This document shows positions 55,192 through 63,098 of a stretch of 64,000 nt of DNA, in pieces. Numbering within the stretch: the first letter of the stretch is position 1; every line of letters starts with the position of its first letter. A model generated the notes under the pieces. The model searched no databases. It had not been told where the DNA came from and was given only the letters and a program-made list of their open reading frames with translations. The position numbers and the translations under genes are program-made. The DNA comes from JAEZVV01 sp036652035 (GTDB lineage Bacteria; Pseudomonadota; Gammaproteobacteria; Burkholderiales; Burkholderiaceae_F): contig JAVVWR010000003.1 of the NCBI GenBank assembly GCA_036652035.1, positions 1 to 64,000 of the forward strand, read 5' to 3'.

Positions 55192-56031
55192 TCAGGGCAG
55201 GCGCGGGAACTTGCTGAAGTCGGGCTTGCGCTTTTCGAGGAAGGCGTTCTTGCCTTCCTTGCCTTCTTCCGAGAGGTAATAGAGCAGGGTGGCGTTGCCG
55301 GCCAATTCCTGCAGCCCGGCCTGGCCGTCGCAGTCGGCGTTCAGGGCGGCCTTGAGGCAGCGCAGCGCGATCGGGCTGTTGGCGAGCATTTCGCGGCACC
55401 ACTGCACGGTTTCGGCTTCGAGGCGGGCGAGCGGCACGACGGTGTTGACCAGGCCCATCTCCAGCGCTTCCTGCGCGCCGTACTGGCGGCACAGGAACCA
55501 GATCTCGCGCGCCTTTTTCTGGCCGACGATGCGCGCCATGTACGAGGCGCCGTAGCCGCCGTCGAAGCTGCCCACGCGCGGGCCGGTCTGACCAAAGCGC
55601 GCGTTGTCGGCGGCGATGCTGAGGTCGCAGATCATGTGCAGCACATGGCCGCCGCCCACCGCGTAACCGGCGACCATCGCCACCACGGGTTTGGGCAGGG
55701 TGCGGATCTGGCGCTGCAGGTCGAGCACGTTCAGGCGCGGCACGCCGTCGGCGCCGACATAACCGCCGTCGCCGCGCACGCGCTGATCGCCGCCCGAGCA
55801 GAACGCCAGGTCGCCCGCGCCGGTGAGGATGACTACGCCGATCGACGAGTCGTCGCGCGCGTCGGCAAAGGCCTGTTCGAGTTCGCGCACGGTCAGCGGG
55901 CGGAAGGCGTTGCGCACCTCGGGCCGGTTGATCGTGATCTTGGCGATGCCCTCGGCCTTGTCGTAGAGGATGTCGGTGAATTCGCCGGCGGGCTGCCAGG
56001 CGGGAATGGCGGGAAGCGTCTGATCGGTCAT
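55192..56031 (-). CDS. menB: 1,4-Dihydroxy-2-naphthoyl-CoA synthase (MenB)
   Basis: MenB closes the second ring of the naphthoquinone. The 279-residue crotonase-fold protein has ITINRPEVRNAFRPLTV, LAFCSGGDQRVRGDGGYVG, AGYAVGGGHVLHMICDLSIAADNARFGQTGPRVGSFDGGYG and the family C-terminus FLEKRKPDFSKFPRLP. GGDQ and the DGGYG loop are diagnostic of MenB. menE follows after 7 bp; tctC ends 46 bp upstream on the same strand. Confidence 0.96.
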   Translation of the reverse strand: MTDQTLPAIPAWQPAGEFTDILYDKAEGIAKITINRPEVRNAFRPLTVRELEQAFADARDDSSIGVVILTGAGDLAFCSGGDQRVRGDGGYVGADGVPRLNVLDLQRQIRTLPKPVVAMVAGYAVGGGHVLHMICDLSIAADNARFGQTGPRVGSFDGGYGASYMARIVGQKKAREIWFLCRQYGAQEALEMGLVNTVVPLARLEAETVQWCREMLANSPIALRCLKAALNADCDGQAGLQELAGNATLLYYLSEEGKEGKNAFLEKRKPDFSKFPRLP

Positions 56032-56077
56032 CAGGGATCCTTATGAAAACGGGGTGGCGTCAACGGCAGCGCCGGGG

Positions 56078-57067
56078 TCAATGGTCGTTGCGGGCGCCCG
56101 AGCTTCGAACCAGCTCGGCCCAGAGGGTCGATTCCGACTGGATGTGGCGGGCGAATTCGGCGGGCGAACCGGGCACGGGCTGGGCGCCGCGAGCGATCAG
56201 CCCGGCGGCTACCTGCGGGTCGGCCAGGGTTTGGCGGATCGCGGCGTTGAGCTGGTCGATGATCGCCGGCGGCGTGCCGGCAGGCGCAAGAATGCCATCC
56301 CAGGCGCCGAGCGCGAAACCGGGCAGTCCGGCCTCAGCGATGGTGGGGAATTCGGGGGCCGAGGTCGCACGCCGCGCGGTGGCCACCGCCAGTCCGCGCA
56401 GCTTGCCGCTCCGAACCTGCGGCAGGGCGTTGGGCATCACGTCGATCATGAGCGGAGTGCGGCCGGCGATCACGTCCATCATGGCCGCGTTGCCGCCGCG
56501 GTACGGGATGTGGACGATGTCGATTCCCGCCAGGGTCTTGAAAAGCTCGCCCGCCAGATGCGAGGTGGTGCCGTTGCCGGCCGAGGCGAAATTGAGCTTG
56601 CCGGGGTTGGCGCGGGCGTAGCGGATCAGTTCAGCGACGTTCTTGACCGGCAGGCTGGGATGGACCACCAGCATCGGCGCGATTTCGGTCAGGCGGGAGA
56701 TGGGCGCGAAATCGGCCACCGGATCGAAGCGCAGATTGCCGTACAGGCTCTGGTTGATCGCGTGGGTGCCGTTGGTGCCGTAGAGCAGGGTGTAGCCGTC
56801 GGCGGGGGCGCGTGCCACGGCTTCCGCGCCAACATTGCCGCCCGCGCCGGCGCGGTTCTCGATCCACACCGGCTGGCCCAGGGCCTGCGACAGCCGGGGC
56901 ACGATGCTGCGGGCGATCGCATCGGCGCCGCCGCCGGCGGGAAACGGCACCACCAGCCGGATCGGCTTGTCGGGGTAGGCGGCGCTGGCGGTGCCGGCCA
57001 CGATCCAGGCCAGGAGCAGGACGGCGCGGCGAATCCAGGCGGGGTTGATCAGAGCACGCAGACTCAT
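56078..57067 (-). CDS. Bug/TctC-family tripartite tricarboxylate transporter binding protein
   Basis: A 329-residue periplasmic binding protein with signal peptide (cleavage after ASA near 29). The family signature YPDKPIRLVVPFPAGGGADAIARSI is followed by ENRAGAGGNVGAEAVARAPADGYTLL. Such proteins are greatly expanded in Burkholderiales and bind carboxylates. No tctA or tctB permease gene is adjacent, as usual for orphan Bug proteins. It precedes menB by 46 bp with no visible terminator. Confidence 0.92.
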   Translation of the reverse strand: MSLRALINPAWIRRAVLLLAWIVAGTASAAYPDKPIRLVVPFPAGGGADAIARSIVPRLSQALGQPVWIENRAGAGGNVGAEAVARAPADGYTLLYGTNGTHAINQSLYGNLRFDPVADFAPISRLTEIAPMLVVHPSLPVKNVAELIRYARANPGKLNFASAGNGTTSHLAGELFKTLAGIDIVHIPYRGGNAAMMDVIAGRTPLMIDVMPNALPQVRSGKLRGLAVATARRATSAPEFPTIAEAGLPGFALGAWDGILAPAGTPPAIIDQLNAAIRQTLADPQVAAGLIARGAQPVPGSPAEFARHIQSESTLWAELVRSSGARNDH

Positions 57068-57222
57068 TGGCGCGACCGGCTCCGGTTAGGGAAAAGCGAG
57101 CAATTATCCGCGCGCCCCTTGGGGCGCAGAAGGCTTTGGGGGAAATTCATAGCCGCTGACCGTGGCGCCGGCGTCGCGCCAATGCGACGGTGCGCGGGTA
57201 AGTCCCGATCGTCTTCGCTCTT

Positions 57223-58125
57223 TCAGTCGCGTGACTTGAGGGCGGCGAGCGACCACTCCGAGAAGAAGTTGAGAAAGCTGCGCGCCGCCGGGGGCAGTTC
57301 GACGCCAGCGCGTCGGATCACGCCAAAGCAGCGCGTGATGACGGGCTCGGTGAGCGGGATCACGGCCAGCGAATCGCTCTTGTGCGGCAGCGCCAGGCGC
57401 GGGATCGCGGCGACCCCCACGCCGGCTTCGACCAGCCCGAGCAGGCTCGAGACGCGCCGCACTTCGCACACCGGCCGCGAGCGAGGCTGCCAGCCCAGGC
57501 TGCGGTCGATCACGCGGCGGTTGCCGTTGTCCTGCGACAGGCTGAGGTAGTCGCTCTGGACCAGTTCGCGCCAGGTCAGGCGCGAGCGGGTGGCGAATTC
57601 ATGGTCGGGGTGGCAGATCGCGACATACGAGTCGCTGAAAATCGGGCGGTAGTCGAAATTGCCGTCCTGCTCGCCGAGAAAGCTGAAACCGAAGTCGACC
57701 TCGCGATTGGCGACGCTGCTGAGAACGTCCTGCGCGCCGCCATCGACCACCAGGACGCGGACTCCGGGGTAGCGCGCCCGGAAGGCGATCAGGGCATCGG
57801 GCAGCAGGTAGCGCACGGCCGAGGTGACACAGGCGATGCGGACCTCGGGCACTTCGGCGCTGGCGCTCAGCCCGATGTCGAGCAGAGCGTGTTGCAGATC
57901 GTGCAGAAGCTGGCGCGCGCGGGGTTCGAATTCGCGGCCGACCGCGGTGAGCTCGACCGAGCGCGTGGTGCGCTCGAAGAGGCGCACGCCGAGCGATTCC
58001 TCGAGCTTGTCGATGCGCCGGCTGATCGCGGGCTGGGACACGTGGATGGCGTCGGCCGCGGCACGAAACGACGAGCGCTCGGCCACCGCGACGAACGCTC
58101 GCAGATCATCAAGACTGAAATTCAC
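57223..58125 (-). CDS. LysR-family transcriptional regulator
   Basis: A 300-residue regulator with the N-terminal winged helix (LRAFVAVAERSSFRAAADAIHVSQPAISRRIDKLEESLGVRLFERTTRSVELT, residues 8-61). The effector-binding domain begins at about residue 90 (VRIACVTSAVRYLLPDAL). It lies between the tctC gene and the reductase operon on the same strand, so either could be its target. A hairpin separates it from the upstream operon. Effector unknown. Confidence 0.93.
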   Translation of the reverse strand: MNFSLDDLRAFVAVAERSSFRAAADAIHVSQPAISRRIDKLEESLGVRLFERTTRSVELTAVGREFEPRARQLLHDLQHALLDIGLSASAEVPEVRIACVTSAVRYLLPDALIAFRARYPGVRVLVVDGGAQDVLSSVANREVDFGFSFLGEQDGNFDYRPIFSDSYVAICHPDHEFATRSRLTWRELVQSDYLSLSQDNGNRRVIDRSLGWQPRSRPVCEVRRVSSLLGLVEAGVGVAAIPRLALPHKSDSLAVIPLTEPVITRCFGVIRRAGVELPPAARSFLNFFSEWSLAALKSRD

Positions 58126-58212
58126 CGTGCGATTGTGGGCCGGCAGCCCGCCGCCGGCTTGATCTGCCGCAGCCGTGACGATCGGGGGGGAGTGAGCCGC
58201 GAGCGCGCTGCA

Positions 58213-58242
58213 ACGGGAGCCGGCGGGGTGACCGGCTCCCGT
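58213..58242 (-). terminator. Hairpin downstream of the ModA-like gene
   Basis: ACGGGAGCCGG pairs perfectly with CCGGCTCCCGT (11 bp, 8-base loop), 5 bases after the stop. U-run weak. It marks the end of the cytochrome-flavoprotein-binding protein operon. Confidence 0.65.
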
Positions 58243-58247
58243 CGGGC

Positions 58248-59039
58248 TTACGGGGTCGTGAGCGGCTCGAGGCCGGTCTTGCTGATGATCGGCGCGGCGG
58301 CCGGCGACTTGAAGAAGCGGATCAGGTCTTGCGCGGCCTGCGGGTTCTTCGAGTGGGTCGCGATGCCGGCCGAGAAGGTGGTGACCTTTTGCACTTCAGG
58401 TGGCAGCACGCCGACAAAGTCGATGCCGGCGATCGGCAGCAGCTCGCTCACCTGCTGGAAGCCGATTTCGGCGTCGCCGCGGGCGACCACGGTGCCGACG
58501 CGGATGCTGACGATGCGCTGGCTCTTGTCCTTGACCTGATCGACCACGCCCAGCTTCTGATAAAGCTCGTTGGCGATGTAGGTGCCGCTGGCGCTGGCCG
58601 AGTAGGCGATCGACTTGGCATCGAGCAGGGTGCGCGTGAGCGCTTCGACGCTCGAGATATCGGGCTTGGGCGCGCCGGCGCGCACCGACATGCCGATCTT
58701 GGAGTCAACCAGATCAACCCGGCTGCCGGCTTTGACCTGGCCCTTGGCGATCAGTTTTTCGAGCGCGGGAGCGGCCAGGATCACGATGTCGACGTCTTCG
58801 CCGCGGTTGAGCCGGCTCGGAATCGAATCCGCGGCACCGCCTTGCGAGGCGCCGTAAGCGCTGGCGACGGTGTGGCCGGTGGTGCGCTCGTATTCGGGAA
58901 CGAGCTGCTTGTAGGCGGCGGTAAAGCCGCCCGAGGTCATCACCTTGATCTCGGTGGCGGCGGCAGCGCCGGCGAAGAACAGCGCGCTGGCGGCGAGCGC
59001 AGCGGATTTCAGAAGGAAGCGACGCGACAGGGATGGCAT
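58248..59039 (-). CDS. ModA-like (molybdate-type) periplasmic binding protein
   Basis: A 263-residue exported binding protein whose N-terminus SRRFLLKSAALAASALFFAG has a Tat-like twin arginine. The mature protein follows the type II ModA fold: IKVMTSGGFTAAYKQLVPEYERTTGHTV, then DVDIVILAAPALEKLI and ARGDAEIGFQQVSELLP. Members bind molybdate, tungstate or organic anions. No permease or ATPase gene follows. It is 47 bp after the flavoprotein and ends at a hairpin, so it appears to belong to that operon. Its ligand is unknown. Confidence 0.85.
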   Translation of the reverse strand: MPSLSRRFLLKSAALAASALFFAGAAAATEIKVMTSGGFTAAYKQLVPEYERTTGHTVASAYGASQGGAADSIPSRLNRGEDVDIVILAAPALEKLIAKGQVKAGSRVDLVDSKIGMSVRAGAPKPDISSVEALTRTLLDAKSIAYSASASGTYIANELYQKLGVVDQVKDKSQRIVSIRVGTVVARGDAEIGFQQVSELLPIAGIDFVGVLPPEVQKVTTFSAGIATHSKNPQAAQDLIRFFKSPAAAPIISKTGLEPLTTP

Positions 59040-59086
59040 GGCTTTAGGGGTCCTGAGAATGAATCGAGCGGTGAGATGGGCCGAGA

Positions 59087-60505
59087 TCAGGCTTGGATGT
59101 AGGCGACGGCTTCGCGCGCGGCGATCGGGCCGAAGGTGAACAAGGCGGTCATCGAATTGCCGCCCAGACGGTTTTTGCCGTGCACGCCGCTGGTGACTTC
59201 GCCTGCGGCATACAAGCCCTTGACCACGCTGCGGTCGGCGCGCAGCACGCGGGTGCGCGGGTCGATCCGCACGCCGCCCATGGTGAAGTGGATGCCGGGC
59301 TGGACTTCGATCGCATGGAAGTCGGCGGCCACCAGCGGGCGCGGCATGTCGGCGCGGCCGAATTCGGCGTCCTTCTTGTCGGCCTGGTAGCGGTTGTAGG
59401 CGGCGATGGTGGCGGCAAGACCCTGGCCATCGACACCAATCTTCTGCGCCAGGGCGGCGGCGGTGGCGCCGGACTTGATCAGTCCCAGGTGGTCGTAGCC
59501 GTCCATCATTTTCATGCTGGTGCGAACGCCGTGATCGAAGATCAGGAAGGCGCTACGGCCGGTCTGCTTGAGCACCGCCGCCGAGGCCCGGTCGCGGGTG
59601 GTGACTTCGTCAACAAAGCGGCGGCCTTCGCGGTTGACGAGGATGGCGCCGGCACCGCGCACGGTTTCGCTGATCAAAGTCTTGGAGCCGACCGCCTGGG
59701 TCGGGTGGATCTGGATCAGATCGAGGTCGTAGACATCGCCGCCCAGGCCTTGCACCAGTTCCTGGCCGTCGCCCGTGGTGCCGGGCTGGCCGGTGCTGGT
59801 GAAGCGAGCGAAATCGGGGCGGTACTTGGCGACGCGTTCGGCGTTGCTGCCGTAACCGCCGCTGGCAATGATCACGGCCTTGGCGTCGATGGTGTAGGGC
59901 ACGCCGCGGGCGTCTTGCACCACCACCCCGGCGGCGGCGCCGTTGGCGCCCTTGACCAGCTCGACCACGCGCGAGCGGGTGCGCACCGTGATGCCGCGCT
60001 GGAGGGCCGCGGCGTAGAGCACGCGGGTGACGTAGGGGCCAAAGGCGTGGCCGCCGGCGGGCTGGTGCGTGCGCACCGCGCTCGCGCCACCGCTGCGCTT
60101 GAGATTGGGAAATTCGCCGCCAATGGCGGTGAGCCAGTCGACCGCGTCGGACGAGCCGCGGGTCATGATCTCGACCAGCGCCGGATCGTTATGGTCACGG
60201 CCGCCCTTCATGGTGTCGGCGTACATCGAGCGCCAGTCGTCCTTGACCTCTTTCTGGCCCTGCAGCTGGGTGCCGGCGGCGTTCATGCCGCCGGCGGCGA
60301 GCTGGGTATTGCCGCCGATCACCGGCATCTTCTCCAGCACGACCACCTTGGCGCCCAGGTCGGCCGCGGTCACGGCTGCGGCCAGACCCGCGCCGCCGGC
60401 GCCCACCACCACGATGTCGCAGCTTTCGCGGCGAGCCGCGGCCTGACTCATCGCCGGCAGCAGCATGGCCGACGATCCCATGATCAAAAAGTTTCTTCTT
60501 TGCAT
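59087..60505 (-). CDS. Flavocytochrome c-type fumarate reductase flavoprotein (Tat-exported)
   Basis: A 472-residue FAD protein related to the flavin domain of Shewanella FccA and to separate-subunit methacrylate or urocanate-type reductases. It starts MQRRNFLIMG (Tat motif) behind AAGGAG. GAGGAG (35-40) binds FAD. Likely active-site residues are H267 (IHPT), E280 (SETVRG), R304 (TTRDRAS, the expected acid), H406 (GIHFTMGG) and R446 (GKNRLGGN). Compared with FccA as I recall it, Ser replaces Thr before E280, and Phe replaces one His before TMGG, so the substrate may not be fumarate. The tetraheme cytochrome gene lies 11 bp upstream. Confidence 0.9.
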   Translation of the reverse strand: MQRRNFLIMGSSAMLLPAMSQAAARRESCDIVVVGAGGAGLAAAVTAADLGAKVVVLEKMPVIGGNTQLAAGGMNAAGTQLQGQKEVKDDWRSMYADTMKGGRDHNDPALVEIMTRGSSDAVDWLTAIGGEFPNLKRSGGASAVRTHQPAGGHAFGPYVTRVLYAAALQRGITVRTRSRVVELVKGANGAAAGVVVQDARGVPYTIDAKAVIIASGGYGSNAERVAKYRPDFARFTSTGQPGTTGDGQELVQGLGGDVYDLDLIQIHPTQAVGSKTLISETVRGAGAILVNREGRRFVDEVTTRDRASAAVLKQTGRSAFLIFDHGVRTSMKMMDGYDHLGLIKSGATAAALAQKIGVDGQGLAATIAAYNRYQADKKDAEFGRADMPRPLVAADFHAIEVQPGIHFTMGGVRIDPRTRVLRADRSVVKGLYAAGEVTSGVHGKNRLGGNSMTALFTFGPIAAREAVAYIQA

Positions 60506-60516
60506 TGGGCTCTCCT

Positions 60517-60909
60517 TCACTTCTTGGCCTGGCCCGGCATTGGCATGTCGAACGAATGGCATTGCAGGCAATACGACTCACCCTTCTTGTGCGCGGTGTG
60601 GCAGGTCAGGCAGTCGATCTGCGCCAGGTGCGAGTCGTGCGGATTGATGTGCTGGTTGACGAGCTTGGCGCGGGTGAGCTCGGCCAGCTTCTTCATGTCG
60701 CCATGGCAGTTGATGCAGGCCTGATGGGTCTCGGCCAGGCTTTTTTCGGCCGGCAGGCTCTGCGGGTTGGCGCTGCTGTGACAGGCGCTGCAGGGCACTT
60801 GGCGCTGGGCATGCCTGGTGGCGAGGTCGGATGCGGTAGACGCCGCGTGGGCGGAGATCGCGGCCAGGCCAAAGGCCAGAGCGGCGATGCGGGCGATCAG
60901 TGGGTTCAT
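60517..60909 (-). CDS. Periplasmic tetraheme cytochrome c (electron donor subunit)
   Basis: A 130-residue precursor with a signal peptide (cleavage near AHA, residue 22) and exactly four CxxCH heme motifs: C40-H44, C65-H69, C100-H104 and C114-H118. Size and heme count match the cytochrome domain of FccA or the small tetraheme partner of separate flavoproteins. It should pass electrons from a quinol-oxidising membrane cytochrome (not in the window) to the flavoprotein encoded 11 bp downstream. Heme attachment would occur in the periplasm. Confidence 0.93.
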   Translation of the reverse strand: MNPLIARIAALAFGLAAISAHAASTASDLATRHAQRQVPCSACHSSANPQSLPAEKSLAETHQACINCHGDMKKLAELTRAKLVNQHINPHDSHLAQIDCLTCHTAHKKGESYCLQCHSFDMPMPGQAKK

Positions 60910-61001
60910 AGGGCGCTTGGGGTTGCGCCGAAGCCGGCGCGGGGTGAGTGATGCGCCATTGTTGGAAGTCGCGGGAGCGATAAGAAGTGAGTTTTTTGCA
61001 G

Positions 61002-61028
61002 CGATTGATGCGGCCGGCTGATCAATCG
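61002..61028. promoter_or_regulatory. 8-bp inverted repeat upstream of the cytochrome-flavoprotein operon
   Basis: CGATTGAT and ATCAATCG separated by 11 bases, 93-119 bp upstream of the cytochrome start. The arms contain FNR-like half-sites (TTGAT, ATCAA), but the spacer is 11 instead of 4. A candidate operator for the adjacent response regulator, the LysR protein or a CRP/FNR-type factor. Confidence 0.5.
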
Positions 61029-61142
61029 TCGGGTGCGCCAGATCGATTCGCTGCGCGCCAGAGCCGGCGCGGGATTGAGGCGCTACGAATAATCCCGGAG
61101 GGGGACGGTTGGCGCCGGTCGGCGAGGGAATTCTCGGGGTGG

Positions 61143-61171
61143 GTGGCGGCCGCCTGACGCGGCGCCGCCAC
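61143..61171 (-). terminator. Possible hairpin after the sensor kinase gene
   Basis: GTGGCGGC and GCCGCCAC can pair (8 bp) around a GC-rich interior, 4 bases beyond the kinase stop. There is no U-run, so termination is uncertain. Confidence 0.35.
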
Positions 61172-61174
61172 GCT

Positions 61175-63088
61175 TTAATCGCCGATCGACAGCTGCAGCG
61201 CGCGCGTGCTGGGGCCGCGCGGCACGGGCTCGAGGCGGTAACGCAGCGCCACCACGGTGCCGCCCGAGGCGAGCGAATCGACGCTGAAGGTGGCGCCGAT
61301 GCGGCCGGCGCGGGTGCGCATATTGGCCAGACCGCGGCCGCGGGTGCTCTCGGGTGGCAGGCCGCGGCCGTTGTCGGCGACGCGGATCGCCAGCCATTGC
61401 GTCAGTTCGTCGTGCTCGACCGCGAGGGTGACGCGCACGATGCTGGCGTGGCTGTGCTTGATCGCGTTGGTGAGCGCCTCCTGCACCACACGCAGGATCG
61501 GCAGCACCGCGTCGGAGACAATCTCAAGCTCGACCGGCAGATTGCGCGCATCCCATTGCAGCTCGATCCCCGAGGCCTTCAGGCGCGGGTCCATGCGAAA
61601 GCGCAGATTGCCGAGCGCGGCGAGCAGGTCGGCGTCTTCGGTGGCGAGGGTATCGATCGCCAGGCGCATGTCGTCGATCGATTCGCGCAAGACCTGGGCG
61701 ACTTCTTCCTTGGTGATCGCGCCGCGCTCGACCAGCATCAGCGATGACAAGAGCTGCGAGCCAAGACCGTCGTGCATGTCCTGCATGATGCGCTGGCGCT
61801 CGTGGGCGCCAGCCTTGATCCGCTCGGACTCGCGCACCCGTTCGAAGTTGCGCTTCAAGAGGCGCTCGCGCTCCTCGATCCGGCTCTCGAGCTCGTGGTT
61901 GATGCGCTCGACATCGGTGAGCGAGGTGACAAAGCGGTCGATCAGCGCGGCCGCCACCGCAAAGAGCAGGATCGGCACGGTGATGTTGAGCAGCGGCAGC
62001 TGGTCATACGGCAGGAGGCCGATGATCACCAGATAGTCGTGGGTCGCGGCGATGAGGGCGAGCAGGACGGCAACGGCGATCGCCTTGACCAGGCCGGTGC
62101 CGCGCCGCAAGGCCGTGACCACGCCCAGGCCGATGGTGCCGCTCAGGATCACCAGCAGCGTGCCTTGCCAGACGGCTCCGATCGTCAGTTCGAGGGATTC
62201 GCCACCGATCCAGTAGTTGAAGGGGCCGATCGCAGCCAGGGCCACGATCAGCACTTCCAGCCAGCGGCAGCGCCACTCGGACCAGCGCAGGGCGGCGATC
62301 GAGGCGAGCGCGACAAAGCCCGCGGTGCCGACGTAGTACGCGCTGCGGGTCCAGCCCTGCATGGCGTGCGGCACGGCCTCGAAAGCGAAATCGGCGTTGC
62401 GCAGAGCCCAGGCGCCGGTGGCGAGGCCGAGCAGGCCGTAGACGGTGTCGTTGCGGCGGCGCCACCACAGCGCGGTGAAACCGAGCGCAACCAGTATCAC
62501 CAGCAGAGAAGCCACCCAGCGCAGGGTGTGGTTGACGAAGTAGTCGCGGGTGTAGCGGCGGGTCAGCTCGTCGCTGGCGCCGACCTCGACCGGCGCCAGT
62601 CCGTACACGCCGGAGCGAAACCGGGTGTGGATCAGGATCTCGTTGTGGCCGAGGCGCAGGAACTCGGGCGGCAGGGGCAGCAATTGCGGGCGGTGCCAGC
62701 GGACCTGGGTGCCGTGGCTGTCTTGCGGCACTTCGGCCACGACGTGGCCATTGAGGCGGATGACGCCGCCGGTGGGCAGCCGCGGCAGCAGCATTGACCA
62801 GACTTCTCGCGGCAGTTGCGGCAAGGCGAAGCTCAGACGCAGCCAGCGGCCGCGCAACTCCTCGCTTGACGTGGTCCAGCGCAGCGGCAGCGCATGGCGT
62901 TGCCAGGCGGCGTCGCTGGGAGGCTCGGCTTGCCAGAGGGTGTCGATCAGATCAACCCGGTCAAGCGTGGTCGCGGCCAACAGTGGCGCTGCGACCAGCC
63001 ATAGGGCGAGAGCGAGCAGAAGGCGGAATCGATCCGCCAGGCTCAAGCCGCGCAACCGCGCTGCGGTCGTGCTCGGGAGGCTCGCCAC
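61175..63088 (-). CDS. Membrane sensor histidine kinase, 7TM-DISM-like with HisKA_3
   Basis: A 637-residue kinase. An N-terminal segment (about 20-40) anchors or exports a periplasmic beta-rich domain (about 45-180, jelly-roll-like). About seven membrane segments follow (about 190-385), then a coiled coil (about 390-425). The NarL-type dimerisation domain has the phosphoacceptor H439 in MQDMHDGLGSQ. The ATPase domain shows QEALTNAIKHSHAS and VADNGRGLP. This matches 7TMR-DISM kinases that sense small extracytoplasmic molecules. It is 10 bp after its response regulator gene. Confidence 0.92.
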   Translation of the reverse strand: MASLPSTTAARLRGLSLADRFRLLLALALWLVAAPLLAATTLDRVDLIDTLWQAEPPSDAAWQRHALPLRWTTSSEELRGRWLRLSFALPQLPREVWSMLLPRLPTGGVIRLNGHVVAEVPQDSHGTQVRWHRPQLLPLPPEFLRLGHNEILIHTRFRSGVYGLAPVEVGASDELTRRYTRDYFVNHTLRWVASLLVILVALGFTALWWRRRNDTVYGLLGLATGAWALRNADFAFEAVPHAMQGWTRSAYYVGTAGFVALASIAALRWSEWRCRWLEVLIVALAAIGPFNYWIGGESLELTIGAVWQGTLLVILSGTIGLGVVTALRRGTGLVKAIAVAVLLALIAATHDYLVIIGLLPYDQLPLLNITVPILLFAVAAALIDRFVTSLTDVERINHELESRIEERERLLKRNFERVRESERIKAGAHERQRIMQDMHDGLGSQLLSSLMLVERGAITKEEVAQVLRESIDDMRLAIDTLATEDADLLAALGNLRFRMDPRLKASGIELQWDARNLPVELEIVSDAVLPILRVVQEALTNAIKHSHASIVRVTLAVEHDELTQWLAIRVADNGRGLPPESTRGRGLANMRTRAGRIGATFSVDSLASGGTVVALRYRLEPVPRGPSTRALQLSIGD

Positions 63089-63098
63089 GGTGGGTGCC

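Noticed and set aside
61002..61028. Calling the inverted repeat an FNR box
   Set aside because: Half-sites match but the spacer is 11 bases instead of 4, so canonical FNR binding is not expected.
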